A program made the translations under genes and the position numbers. From Candidatus Gastranaerophilales bacterium (GTDB lineage Bacteria; Cyanobacteriota; Vampirovibrionia; Gastranaerophilales; Gastranaerophilaceae): a DNA stretch of 42,828 bases. The stretch covers positions 1-42,828 of the forward strand of contig CANQLJ010000013.1 in NCBI GenBank assembly GCA_947624685.1, given 5' to 3'. Below are positions 17,702 through 25,968 of the stretch, in pieces; the first letter of the stretch is position 1, and each line of letters starts with the position of its first letter. A model generated the notes under the pieces. That model ran no database searches. It saw only the letters and a list, made by a program, of their open reading frames with translations, and was not told the origin of the DNA.

Positions 17702-19756
17702 TTGAAAATCAATAATTTTATTTGCGTTTGTTTGGGATTGTTCACTTTGACATATTTACCCGCTTTTTCGCCGGTTTTTGAGTCTGTCTTTTCGCAGGCT
17801 GCGCTCGCTGACGCTCAAAGCAACTATCAAAAGCTTTACCAAAACTATTATTCAAAAAGCTATGAGCAATCTCAAGAACAAAAAATCCCCTATGTCCAAA
17901 AGAACGCTCAACAAAATGTTCAACAAAATGTTCAACAAAGTACTCAACAAAGCTCTCAAAAGAACATCCAAAAAACTCTCCAAAAAAGCCAGCAGCCCCC
18001 AAAAACATCCAAAACACAGCCCTTGGAAGTAAAGCCTCTCAACAACAAACTGCTTGATGTAACGCTTGATGAGAACAAAAACTATATTTCAGTCAACGAT
18101 GAGATTCAAAATAAAACAAAAGTCATCTCTCAATCTCAAAGAAAAATTAACGCAATTTATCCTTTTGATAAAGTCGCGGCAAATAACACTTACCCCGGCT
18201 ATAGAGGCCCGAATCAGCTTGTTATTTATACAAGCGGATTTTCTAAAACAACACAAACAAATGAATTCGGAAAAGAAGCGGTCGTTGTGGATGATACAGT
18301 CATTGCCCTAAGCGGAGCTAATTCAATTATTCCCAAAAACGGCTTTGTAATTTCCGGCCACGGAAGCGCAAAAAAATGGATTAGCGACAACTTAAAAATT
18401 GGTACAAAAATTGAAATTCAAGGAAGAACAATCCTTGCTTATACAACAATAGACAGCTACCGCTATTTTGCAAAAGCAAAAATAAAAGAAGTCGAAGACA
18501 TACTTATTTCAACTAAATCAGACTATGAATCAAGGGACGATAAATTTATCTACTATTACCTTCGAAAAGCAAAACAACAGTATAAAAAATCCAAAAAAGA
18601 CGATAGTGAAACATCCCTTAATTGCGCAAAAGAATCTATCCAAAACGCTTCTCTAGCTTATCAATACACCCTTCCTTATATTGAAGAAGAATTAAAAGGA
18701 GTCTGGCTTCGCCCCGATAAGGCTCGAAGTCTTAAAGACATTCAACTGACGCTTGATAAAATCAAAGACGCGGGGATTAATAATGTATTTTTAGAAACTT
18801 ATTACCACGGAAAAACGATATTTCCTTCTCAAACTATGGAAAAATACGGTTTTGAAGTTCAAAACCCGATATATAGCGGCTTCGACCCTCTTGCGATATG
18901 GATTAAAGAGGCACATCGAAGAAACATCAAAATCCACGTTTGGTTTGAAAGCTTCTATGTCGGAAATGAATCTCCCTCGGCTAATCCTAAGTCAATTCTT
19001 TCTCAAAAACCTCTGTGGATGAATCGGACAAAACAAAAAGCCGACTATAAAGGCTATGTTTCCCATCCTCAAGAACATAACGGATATTTTTTGGATCCTG
19101 CTAACCCCGAGGTTACTGAATTTTTATTAACATTAATCAATGAAATAGCGACAAGATATAATATTGACGGCTTAAACATAGACTATGTAAGGTATCCAAA
19201 CATTTCTCAAGAAAATTACAATAATCAATGGGGTTATACAAAATATGCTCGCGACGAATTTATGGGGATATATGATATTGACCCTGTTGATATTGAAGCA
19301 AGAGGCCCAAAATGGGGCGAATGGTGCGATTATAGAAGAAGCAAAATCACTTCATACATAGAAAATGTCTCAAAACTTCTTCGCCACAGAGAAGTTGTTT
19401 TTTCTGCCGTGATATTTCCGGATTATAAAATCAGCGTTCAAACAAAATTCCAAGATTGGGACTATTGGCTCAATCGAAGATACCTTGATGCCGTAACGCC
19501 GTTGATTTTGACGGCGGATGAAGCATTAGCAAATTCCATGCTCGATGAAATCAGAAAAAAAGCTTACAGAAGTGCAAACGTCTATCCGGGGCTTTTTGCG
19601 GGGTTCATTGAATCAGACCCTGAAGATTTATTAAGACAAATTCATATTGTAAGAAAATTGAAGCTAAACGGCGTTGTGCTTTTTGATTGGGCACATCTCA
19701 ATGACAATTATTTGAAAGTTTTAAAGACAAGTGCATTTAAAGAACAAACATATTAA
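17702..19756 (+). CDS. Secreted GHL10-type glycoside hydrolase with Gln-rich linker
   Basis: Probable exported or lipid-exposed hydrolase of the GHL10 / YngK-like TIM-barrel family, thought to act on cell-envelope glycans. The open frame extends back to 17612. The TTG at 17702 gives a compact signal peptide (MKINNFICVCLGLF start, cleavage near ALA at 34-36); TTG at 17681, after AGAGGA, is the alternative. Residues ~60-110 are a Gln/Asn/Ser-rich linker encoded by 12-bp tandem repeats. Residues ~170-225 hold a small β domain (NQLVIYTSGFSK, FVISGHGSAKKW). The barrel begins near 333 with GVWLRPDKARS and includes NNVFLETYYHG, IKIHVWFESFYVG and the DGLNIDYVRYP strand with likely catalytic acids. 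Located between rseP and a giant coiled-coil gene. Confidence 0.88.
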   Translation: MKINNFICVCLGLFTLTYLPAFSPVFESVFSQAALADAQSNYQKLYQNYYSKSYEQSQEQKIPYVQKNAQQNVQQNVQQSTQQSSQKNIQKTLQKSQQPPKTSKTQPLEVKPLNNKLLDVTLDENKNYISVNDEIQNKTKVISQSQRKINAIYPFDKVAANNTYPGYRGPNQLVIYTSGFSKTTQTNEFGKEAVVVDDTVIALSGANSIIPKNGFVISGHGSAKKWISDNLKIGTKIEIQGRTILAYTTIDSYRYFAKAKIKEVEDILISTKSDYESRDDKFIYYYLRKAKQQYKKSKKDDSETSLNCAKESIQNASLAYQYTLPYIEEELKGVWLRPDKARSLKDIQLTLDKIKDAGINNVFLETYYHGKTIFPSQTMEKYGFEVQNPIYSGFDPLAIWIKEAHRRNIKIHVWFESFYVGNESPSANPKSILSQKPLWMNRTKQKADYKGYVSHPQEHNGYFLDPANPEVTEFLLTLINEIATRYNIDGLNIDYVRYPNISQENYNNQWGYTKYARDEFMGIYDIDPVDIEARGPKWGEWCDYRRSKITSYIENVSKLLRHREVVFSAVIFPDYKISVQTKFQDWDYWLNRRYLDAVTPLILTADEALANSMLDEIRKKAYRSANVYPGLFAGFIESDPEDLLRQIHIVRKLKLNGVVLFDWAHLNDNYLKVLKTSAFKEQTY
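17909..17956 (+). repeat. 12-bp tandem repeat in the GHL10 linker
   Basis: Four consecutive 12-mers: CAACAAAATGTT twice, then CAACAAAGTACT and CAACAAAGCTCT. They encode Gln-Gln-Asn-Val, Gln-Gln-Asn-Val, Gln-Gln-Ser-Thr and Gln-Gln-Ser-Ser. Because the unit is a multiple of three, copy-number change would alter linker length without shifting frame. Confidence 0.85.
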
Positions 19757-19833
19757 GATAAGCTTAACAATTAGCCATAAAATTTGATTTTTTGATAAAA
19801 TGGTTGTGTGCGATAAAGGAAAAGTAAAAAATA

Positions 19834-22800
19834 ATGTCAGATAGTATTGAAATCAGATTAGACCAGCTTACTCAGGCCATCAAAGGTTTATATGCAAAAT
19901 CTTCCATGTCTCAAGGAGAAATTTATAACGCTCTAACGAGTCTTTCTCAAAGATATGAAAACCTCACAACGCTCTCGAGCGAAAAGATTGCAACGACATT
20001 GGTCGGTGAATTTCGAAAAACAATCGATTCAAAATACGGCCAAACAAGCCAATCTCTAAAGGATTTGGAAAATTCTTTAAAAAACTTTTTGCAAAATCAG
20101 CAAAACCAAAGCCCAAAGATGCAGGCTGAAATTTCAAAACTTTTAAATGACACTTCAAATGTCTATTCTAAACTGAATTCACAAGATTTGGCATTGCAAA
20201 AAATATTTAATTCCGTCGAACTTCAAAAAAACAAAGACGCTTCGCAAGAGATTTTAAAGCTCTCCGATAGCTTCATGAGCTTTTCAAGAGGGTTTGATAA
20301 TATAATTAACACCTTGAATAAGAATTTTGCGGATTTTTTAAGCCAAGTTAAACAAAATTCGACAAAAGACGAATATACCGCCCTTCAAGGCGAATTAAAC
20401 ACAATTTCGGGAAATGTAAACTCGGTCATTTCGGCAATTTCAATAATTGACGCTAAATATCGCGATTTAACGGGGCTCATTAGCACCATCCAAAACAGAG
20501 AAAGCGCTTTTAACGACGCCTTAAAAGAAATTGCGGCACTGGCCGGAAGTGTGAGCACTTTAAGGGAAGAAATCAATTCAATTGATTCAAAGCCGCAGAT
20601 TCAAGCCCTCAATAATGACATAAGAAACGAAATTGAAACAATAAAATATGAAATTCAAAAGGCAATTAACGTCAAAGGCGACGACACGGTTAAATCCGAT
20701 GTTTATAATTTGGCGGGAAATGTTGCAACCGTTTCAAATAACATCGAATCGCTCGACAATAACATTACAAACACAAAAGACGAATTAAGAAACCTCTCAA
20801 CGACCGTTCAAGGCCTCGGTAACGAAGTCAAAAACATCCACGGACTTATTAACGATGAAATTTTATATAAATCTCACCAACATCAAGAGGACTTTGAAAG
20901 ATACCTTTCAAGCGCAAAAGAAGATATTAAGGCGCTTTTGATTGGTCTTGGGCAGTTTAAAAAAGATTTAACCGCAATCAATGAAGGAAATATCAAGGTT
21001 CTTCAAGCGCCGATTGAGCGTGCGATGGAATCGTTGAAAAATCAGGATTTAGGTAAAAGCATCAAAGAATTGTCCGATAATTTAAGAGACATTACTTTAG
21101 AAATTCAAAGTTCAATTCAAAACATGCAAACGAGTTTATCCGATATGAACTCTGTTTCGAGCATGCAAATTTTAACGCAAATTTCTGAATCCATTCCTGC
21201 AATATCTGACAAGCTGGAAATATTTAGAACCCACGTTGTAACAGAAAACAGCACAAATTTAAGCCAAGTTCGAACAAGCTTTTCCGAAGTCGTAAGCTCC
21301 GTTCAAGAGCACATCAAAAACGCAATTGAAAAAATTCAAGACGACACAAGAACAATTAACACCGAAACCATAGACACCGTCAAAGTCGACCTTCAAAGGC
21401 TTTCAGACCACCTAGTCGACAGTGTCGAAGCGGTGAGCGAAAAAGTCGACAAAGAATTTTCAAACTTCAGAGGCGATTTCCAAGAATTCAACATCAAACA
21501 ACAGGATAATGTCGATAAAATCTCGGACAAATTGACCTCTCTTGAAGTCGGATTAGAAACGTTTTCAAATGATGCAATTGAAAAGATTAACGATAGCTTA
21601 AGTGCTAATTTTGCAAGCACCCAAGACACATTCAATGAAATTAAAAGCGATATTTTAGAAGGTGTTTCAAATGTTGACAAGACAAATAAAAACGCCCTAA
21701 CGCAGTTTGAGCTTAAGATAGATAAGCTTTTAAATAACTACATAGGGACGGATTTAGATAATATTTTAGAAAAGAAATCGTTGAGAGAAACGGTTGTCGA
21801 CATTGAAACGAAAGTCGACAGAGCCAATCTCCAACAGATTCACAACGCAAAAGAACTTTTAGAAGAAATTCAATCGAGCGCATCCAATCTTTCGATGAAA
21901 ATTGCAACGATTGAAGAAAGCAGAAACATCCAAAATGTTCTAAGCGCAATATCTAAAATATCCGAAAAAATCCAAGGTCTTGAGGAAAACAACAACGAAC
22001 TTAATGAAGAAATTAAAGACACAAAAGACTTAATCGAACAAAAATTAAAAGATAATGTCCAAAAAATCTCCGCTCTTGTGGATAAGCCCCAGGACAATTC
22101 GAGCCTTGAAAAACAAAATTCCTATATCGACAATTTGTCCAACAAAGTTCAAGAATATCTTTCAAACTTCGAATTTCTCAAAAGCAACATTTCTCAAGAA
22201 ATTAAAGAAAGCCTTGTCGGGGAATTTTCAAAACTCGATGAAGCAATCAAAAAAATCCGTACATCTGGCGAAAACTCCAATTATTCCTATACTTTAGAAG
22301 ACATTGAGTCGGATTTAGCGAAAATTAAACTGACGATAGAAAAAAATGTTGCAAATAGTGAAGATTTTAAAAATATCTTTGAAAAAATAATCGAACTTCG
22401 AACAGTGGGCTTAGAAGGCGTCAAAATCAACAGAGACGTTGAGACGGAATTGGGAAACCTCTCCGGGTGGGTCAAAGACACGGTTGCGAAGGTTGATGAT
22501 TTGAATCAAAGGTTTGATGATTTTTCAAACAACGGCTTTGAAGACATTAAAACAAGGCTTTTGCAAAGCGAAAAATCAAAAGCGATTGCAAACGAATATA
22601 ACGCAAAATTTGAAAATGCGCTTAAACACCTTGTTAAAACCGCACAAACGCAGGATAACAAAATCACGGAATTAACCAAAAAAATCGAATTTTTGACTCA
22701 AGCGCAAAGCGAAAACTTTAACCCGACGCAATTTATCGACATTTTCTATGAAAATATGACCCAAACAAAGATGCTCGCTAATCGTGTTGAAATAATTGAA

Positions 22801-22860
22801 GACAAGATTAATTCCATCCAAAATGCAATGGAAAAATTAATCAATTATGTTGAACAATAG
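19834..22860 (+). CDS. Giant coiled-coil protein, 1008 residues
   Basis: No enzymatic family recognised. The whole protein is a succession of amphipathic heptad segments rich in Ser, Asn, Lys, Glu and Ile with very few prolines, Trp or Cys. There is no signal peptide or membrane span, so it is predicted cytoplasmic. The N-terminus MSDSIEIRLDQLTQAIKGLY and C-terminus VEIIEDKINSIQNAMEKLIN are also helical. Local repeats of the type NIESLDNNITN and DKISDKLTSLE recall SMC-like or chemoreceptor-like coiled coils, but no ATPase head or signalling hairpin is present. The ATG is preceded by AAAGGAAAAG. It follows the GHL10 gene by 77 nt and ends the envelope-type run. A cytoskeletal or spacer role is inference. 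Confidence 0.8.
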   Translation: MSDSIEIRLDQLTQAIKGLYAKSSMSQGEIYNALTSLSQRYENLTTLSSEKIATTLVGEFRKTIDSKYGQTSQSLKDLENSLKNFLQNQQNQSPKMQAEISKLLNDTSNVYSKLNSQDLALQKIFNSVELQKNKDASQEILKLSDSFMSFSRGFDNIINTLNKNFADFLSQVKQNSTKDEYTALQGELNTISGNVNSVISAISIIDAKYRDLTGLISTIQNRESAFNDALKEIAALAGSVSTLREEINSIDSKPQIQALNNDIRNEIETIKYEIQKAINVKGDDTVKSDVYNLAGNVATVSNNIESLDNNITNTKDELRNLSTTVQGLGNEVKNIHGLINDEILYKSHQHQEDFERYLSSAKEDIKALLIGLGQFKKDLTAINEGNIKVLQAPIERAMESLKNQDLGKSIKELSDNLRDITLEIQSSIQNMQTSLSDMNSVSSMQILTQISESIPAISDKLEIFRTHVVTENSTNLSQVRTSFSEVVSSVQEHIKNAIEKIQDDTRTINTETIDTVKVDLQRLSDHLVDSVEAVSEKVDKEFSNFRGDFQEFNIKQQDNVDKISDKLTSLEVGLETFSNDAIEKINDSLSANFASTQDTFNEIKSDILEGVSNVDKTNKNALTQFELKIDKLLNNYIGTDLDNILEKKSLRETVVDIETKVDRANLQQIHNAKELLEEIQSSASNLSMKIATIEESRNIQNVLSAISKISEKIQGLEENNNELNEEIKDTKDLIEQKLKDNVQKISALVDKPQDNSSLEKQNSYIDNLSNKVQEYLSNFEFLKSNISQEIKESLVGEFSKLDEAIKKIRTSGENSNYSYTLEDIESDLAKIKLTIEKNVANSEDFKNIFEKIIELRTVGLEGVKINRDVETELGNLSGWVKDTVAKVDDLNQRFDDFSNNGFEDIKTRLLQSEKSKAIANEYNAKFENALKHLVKTAQTQDNKITELTKKIEFLTQAQSENFNPTQFIDIFYENMTQTKMLANRVEIIEDKINSIQNAMEKLINYVEQ

Positions 22861-22920
22861 CTCTAAAATAGCTTAATATTTATCTTTATCGGTTTGAATG
22901 GGCGTAATTAGTTTTTTGCG

Positions 22921-23415
22921 CTAGTGTTTACAATATAAAACGATCTTGTTTTCCTTAAGAGACTTTTGAACGTCGATTATTCTTTGGTTATAGCTTCCGA
23001 CCCATTCGATGTTGTTGTCGTTGAGTTCTTTTTTAAATTCGCCGTCTAATAATACGTCGATGTTTGATAAATCAAGCGCGTCTTTAATTTCTTCCCACAA
23101 AAACCCCGTATAGAGCCAAACGGTCTTGTTTTTAAATTTTTCTTTAATCTCTTTTGCAAGCCCCAAAACCGTCTCGCGATTAAAAGGATGCAAAGGATCG
23201 CCGCCCGAGAAAGTAATTCCCGAAATATAATCGGGCGCTAAATCATCAAAGAGCTCTTTTTTTGCCTTATCATCAAATTCGATACCGCCTGCAACATCCC
23301 AAGTCTGCGGATTTTGGCAGCCTTCGCAGCAGTGAGTACATCCTGATGTCCAAAGGACAACCCTTAAACCTTCGCCATTTAGCATATCGTCTTTGGTGAT
23401 GTTGTGATAATTCAT
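22921..23415 (-). CDS. nrdG: Anaerobic ribonucleoside-triphosphate reductase activating protein NrdG
   Basis: Radical-SAM enzyme that installs the glycyl radical in NrdD for oxygen-free deoxynucleotide synthesis. The 164 residues are typical. The 4Fe-4S cysteines follow the CX3CX2C spacing of the NrdG family (Cys26, Cys30, Cys33 in SGCTHCCEGCQNPQTWD), and the SAM-binding ITFSGGDPLHP is intact. NrdD is not in the window, so the gene is separated from its partner. A well-spaced promoter (TTGCCT-17-TATAAT) lies upstream. The TAG stop is 60 nt from the convergent coiled-coil gene. Confidence 0.95.
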   Translation of the reverse strand: MNYHNITKDDMLNGEGLRVVLWTSGCTHCCEGCQNPQTWDVAGGIEFDDKAKKELFDDLAPDYISGITFSGGDPLHPFNRETVLGLAKEIKEKFKNKTVWLYTGFLWEEIKDALDLSNIDVLLDGEFKKELNDNNIEWVGSYNQRIIDVQKSLKENKIVLYCKH

Positions 23416-23453
23416 TTTTCCCTTAAGTCCTATAAAAAATAGATTATATTGAA

Positions 23454-23482
23454 ATTATACATTTTTATAAAAATATAGGCAA
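23454..23482 (-). promoter_or_regulatory. nrdG promoter with a palindromic spacer
   Basis: On the minus strand TTGCCT (23477-23482) and TATAAT (23454-23459) are separated by 17 nt. The spacer contains the perfect 14-bp palindrome ATTTTTATAAAAAT, which could be a regulator site. It does not match the NrdR box or the FNR consensus. Confidence 0.65.
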
Positions 23483-23531
23483 ACCATTTAATATTTTTTG
23501 AGGATTTTTGCTTTTTGCTTTTTGTTATCTG

Positions 23532-23549
23532 TTTTTTTTTGGGGGGGGG
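23532..23549. repeat. T9G9 homopolymer pair between two minus-strand genes
   Basis: Nine T followed by nine G, next to short TTTTTGC repeats (about 23507-23526), in the 207-bp gap between the gene ending at 23623 and nrdG (start 23415). It lies about 50 bp upstream of the nrdG -35 box. The rest of the gap holds only the nrdG promoter and AT-rich sequence. On the transcribed strand the tract is C9. Confidence 0.8.
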
Positions 23550-23622
23550 ATGTGTTTTATTTTTTTAAAAGCAATTTTAGCTGTTTATCATGATGGGTGG
23601 ATTGTAAAAATATGAAAAAACA

Positions 23623-24462
23623 CTAGATTTCTTTTGCTTCAATTGAATTAAAATGCTCGCGAGCAAGGAATTGGATGTTTTTTGCTTTTTCAAAATTTTC
23701 TTTTGTTTTTGTTTTAATGTCTTTTGATAAGCTATCAGCGAGCTTCAATTCGCCATATGAACCCAAGCCCATAACCATAAGAGGCGAAAGAGCGCATAAG
23801 GTTTTTAATTTTGCACTATTTTTGCTTTCAATTTTTGAAATAAAAGCGTTGATTTTTTTTGAAGCTTTAAAAGAATTGATTTCTTTTGATAATTGGGCAA
23901 TTTCTTTTTGAGCAAAATCATAGATATTATCTATAACTTTTGTTTTTCCGGCTATTAATGCCGCAGCGCCAAGAGCCAAAGCGGCGCTTGCGCCTTTTAG
24001 GACATTATTTATTTTGGTTTTTTTATCGTTTTTATCGGTTTTATTTTCTTGAATCAAGTTTAGGGAATCTTGCTTTAGAGATTTTTCTTTTGATTTTTGA
24101 ACTTGTTTTGAAATGAATTTTTCGCCTTCAAAAATCATGCTCATTAGCGTTAAAAAACCCAACCCTGCACCGGCTTTCGCCGTAATTTTCCCGGGTTGGG
24201 CAATTGCTATTGTACTTCCTAATAATGCTGTTGTGATTTGGGGCATCGCCTTGAATAATCGCATTTTACCGCTATTTTGCACCTGCTTATACGCTTTATT
24301 CAAGCTCATTACACCTAAAGTGTCGTCGTTCATCTGCTCATAATGCTTGTATCTAATCTTCGTGCCGTCATTTCGGCTGCGCTTTTGATTAATTTGGTCG
24401 TCTCCCAAAAAGTTTAATCTGCGCTTAGGCTTGTTGCAATCAATTATATTCTTAATCTGCAT
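23623..24462 (-). CDS. Hypothetical membrane-associated protein, 279 residues
   Basis: No family recognised. The N-terminus is hydrophilic and basic (KPKRRLNFLGDDQINQKRSR). Hydrophobic segments follow at about 75-110 (MPQITTALLGSTIAIAQPGK, GAGLGFLTLMSMIF), 155-172 (GASAALALGAAALIAG) and 222-240 (LCALSPLMVMGLGSYG), separated by Lys-rich helices. The style resembles the two unknown membrane proteins at 29920-31313 (Ala/Gly-rich hydrophobic blocks, Lys-rich helices), suggesting a lineage-specific class. The ATG has a strong GAGGAAG ribosome-binding site. No intrinsic terminator follows; the downstream transcript passes into the C9 tract. Confidence 0.7.
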   Translation of the reverse strand: MQIKNIIDCNKPKRRLNFLGDDQINQKRSRNDGTKIRYKHYEQMNDDTLGVMSLNKAYKQVQNSGKMRLFKAMPQITTALLGSTIAIAQPGKITAKAGAGLGFLTLMSMIFEGEKFISKQVQKSKEKSLKQDSLNLIQENKTDKNDKKTKINNVLKGASAALALGAAALIAGKTKVIDNIYDFAQKEIAQLSKEINSFKASKKINAFISKIESKNSAKLKTLCALSPLMVMGLGSYGELKLADSLSKDIKTKTKENFEKAKNIQFLAREHFNSIEAKEI

Positions 24463-24545
24463 TCTTCCTCACGGGAATTACATCCCATTATGAAATCTTT
24501 ATAGAACTATTTTATTACATTTTAAAAAATTTGCAAGAGCCATGG

Positions 24546-24571
24546 CATTAATTTTGTAAAAAAAATTAATG
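24546..24571. promoter_or_regulatory. Perfect 10-bp dyad in a divergent promoter region
   Basis: CATTAATTTT (24546-24555) and AAAATTAATG (24562-24571) are exact reverse complements around a 6-nt spacer. The dyad lies between the divergent genes starting at 24462 and 24643, about 35 bp upstream of the latter's -10 box. It is a plausible operator. Confidence 0.45.
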
Positions 24572-24605
24572 AAAATCTCTAAAAAGTTCTAAAAAAGATT
24601 GTTAA

Positions 24606-24614
24606 TGCTATAAT
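24606..24614 (+). promoter_or_regulatory. Extended -10 promoter of the homocitrate-synthase-like gene
   Basis: TGCTATAAT matches the extended -10 pattern TGnTATAAT exactly. Transcription would start near 24620. An in-frame ATG at 24613 overlaps this box, which argues that translation really begins at the ATG at 24643. Confidence 0.65.
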
Positions 24615-24642
24615 GTTGTTTATTATCAGCTTTGAGGGAAAA

Positions 24643-25947
24643 ATGAACTACATTAAATTTGTTGATGTCACAAACAGAGACGGCGTGCAGACTTCGCGTT
24701 TGGGTCTTGCGAAATTACAAAAAACAATAATTAATCTGATGTTAAATGAAATGGGTATAACGCAATCGGAGTTTGGTTTTCCGACAACATCCCATGAAAT
24801 AAACTATCTAAACGGCAATTTAGAGCTCGTTGAGCGCGGCGTCATCAACAAAACAAAGCTCTCCGGCTGGATGAGGGCGATTCGAGACGATGTTATTTTG
24901 TCTTTTAAAAATGTTCCGAAGCTTCAATATCTCAATATGTCGCAATCGACCTCAGAACAAATGATTCAAGGAAAATATCAAGGAAAAAAAACCAAAAAAG
25001 ATGTTTTAAACGACACTCTTGAAGCGATAAATGAAGCAATCAACCAAAATGCGCGTGTAATAGGCGTGAACGCCGAAGATGCTTCAAGATCAGACATTGA
25101 CTATTTAATCGAATACGCTTGCAAATGTAAAGAATATGGCGCAACGAGATTTCGCTATTGCGACACTTTAGGCTATGACGACCCAAAAAGCGCCTATGAG
25201 AGGATATTTAAAATTGCTTCCGAAGCAAAGATGGATATTGAGCTTCATTTCCATAACGATTTAGGTATGGCAACGGCATGTTCTGTCATGGGAGCACGTG
25301 CCGCAATTGATGCGGGGGTTGATGCTTGGATTAACACGGCAATAAACGGCATGGGAGAGCGCGCGGGAAATGCCGATTTAGTCTCGTGCATCCTTGCAAT
25401 TACAAAATCTTCGGGCTTTAAGGATAAATACTTTATCGACCCGCAAATTGATATATCAAAGGCTTGGAAGCTTGCAAAATATACTTCCTATGCTTTTGGC
25501 GTGCCGATTCCGATGAACCAGGTCGCAGTAGGCGCTAACGCTTTTGCCCATGAATCGGGAATCCACGCAGATGGCGCGCTCAAAGACAGAAGAAACTATG
25601 AACTGTATGATTATGAGGAATTGGGAAGGGGAGAGCCCGAGATAATTGAGACCGGAAGAATGATAACAGTGGGCGAATACGCAGGGATTAAGGGTTTTAG
25701 AAACGTCTATAACAGTTTGGAATTGGAATTTAAAGACGAAAATGAAGCAAGAAACATTCTTGAACTTGCGCGCTACGCCAATGTCCACACCCAAAAACCC
25801 CTAACTGATAGCGAATTAAAGTTTATTTATTATTATCCCAATATCGCCGCAAAAATTATGACCGTGAACCCCTATTATCACCCCCAAGGCGCTTTGAAAG
25901 AAAGAATGGAGCGCTACGAAAACATTTCCGGTTCGGCGATAATATAA
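24643..25947 (+). CDS. Homocitrate synthase / LeuA-family acyltransferase
   Basis: Aldol-type condensing enzyme of the HMG-CoA-lyase-like TIM-barrel family (2-isopropylmalate, homocitrate and citramalate synthases). The start at 24643 is preferred because it has a GAGGGA ribosome-binding site, giving 434 residues. The metal/acid loop reads FVDVTNRDGVQT, the metal-binding HxH is in ELHFHNDLGMA, NGMGERAGN follows, and HESGIHADGALKDR marks the subdomain. There is no C-terminal LeuA regulatory domain, unlike the true leuA at 31504. The substrate is uncertain: homocitrate synthase is the nearest guess, with citramalate synthase as the alternative. It precedes miaB by 21 nt on the same strand. Confidence 0.8.
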   Translation: MNYIKFVDVTNRDGVQTSRLGLAKLQKTIINLMLNEMGITQSEFGFPTTSHEINYLNGNLELVERGVINKTKLSGWMRAIRDDVILSFKNVPKLQYLNMSQSTSEQMIQGKYQGKKTKKDVLNDTLEAINEAINQNARVIGVNAEDASRSDIDYLIEYACKCKEYGATRFRYCDTLGYDDPKSAYERIFKIASEAKMDIELHFHNDLGMATACSVMGARAAIDAGVDAWINTAINGMGERAGNADLVSCILAITKSSGFKDKYFIDPQIDISKAWKLAKYTSYAFGVPIPMNQVAVGANAFAHESGIHADGALKDRRNYELYDYEELGRGEPEIIETGRMITVGEYAGIKGFRNVYNSLELEFKDENEARNILELARYANVHTQKPLTDSELKFIYYYPNIAAKIMTVNPYYHPQGALKERMERYENISGSAII

Positions 25948-25968
25948 AAAACGAAAAGAGCTTAAAAA

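Noticed and set aside
17909-17956. CRISPR-like repeats
   Set aside because: Contiguous 12-bp units without spacers, inside a coding frame. No CRISPR array or cas gene was seen anywhere in the window.
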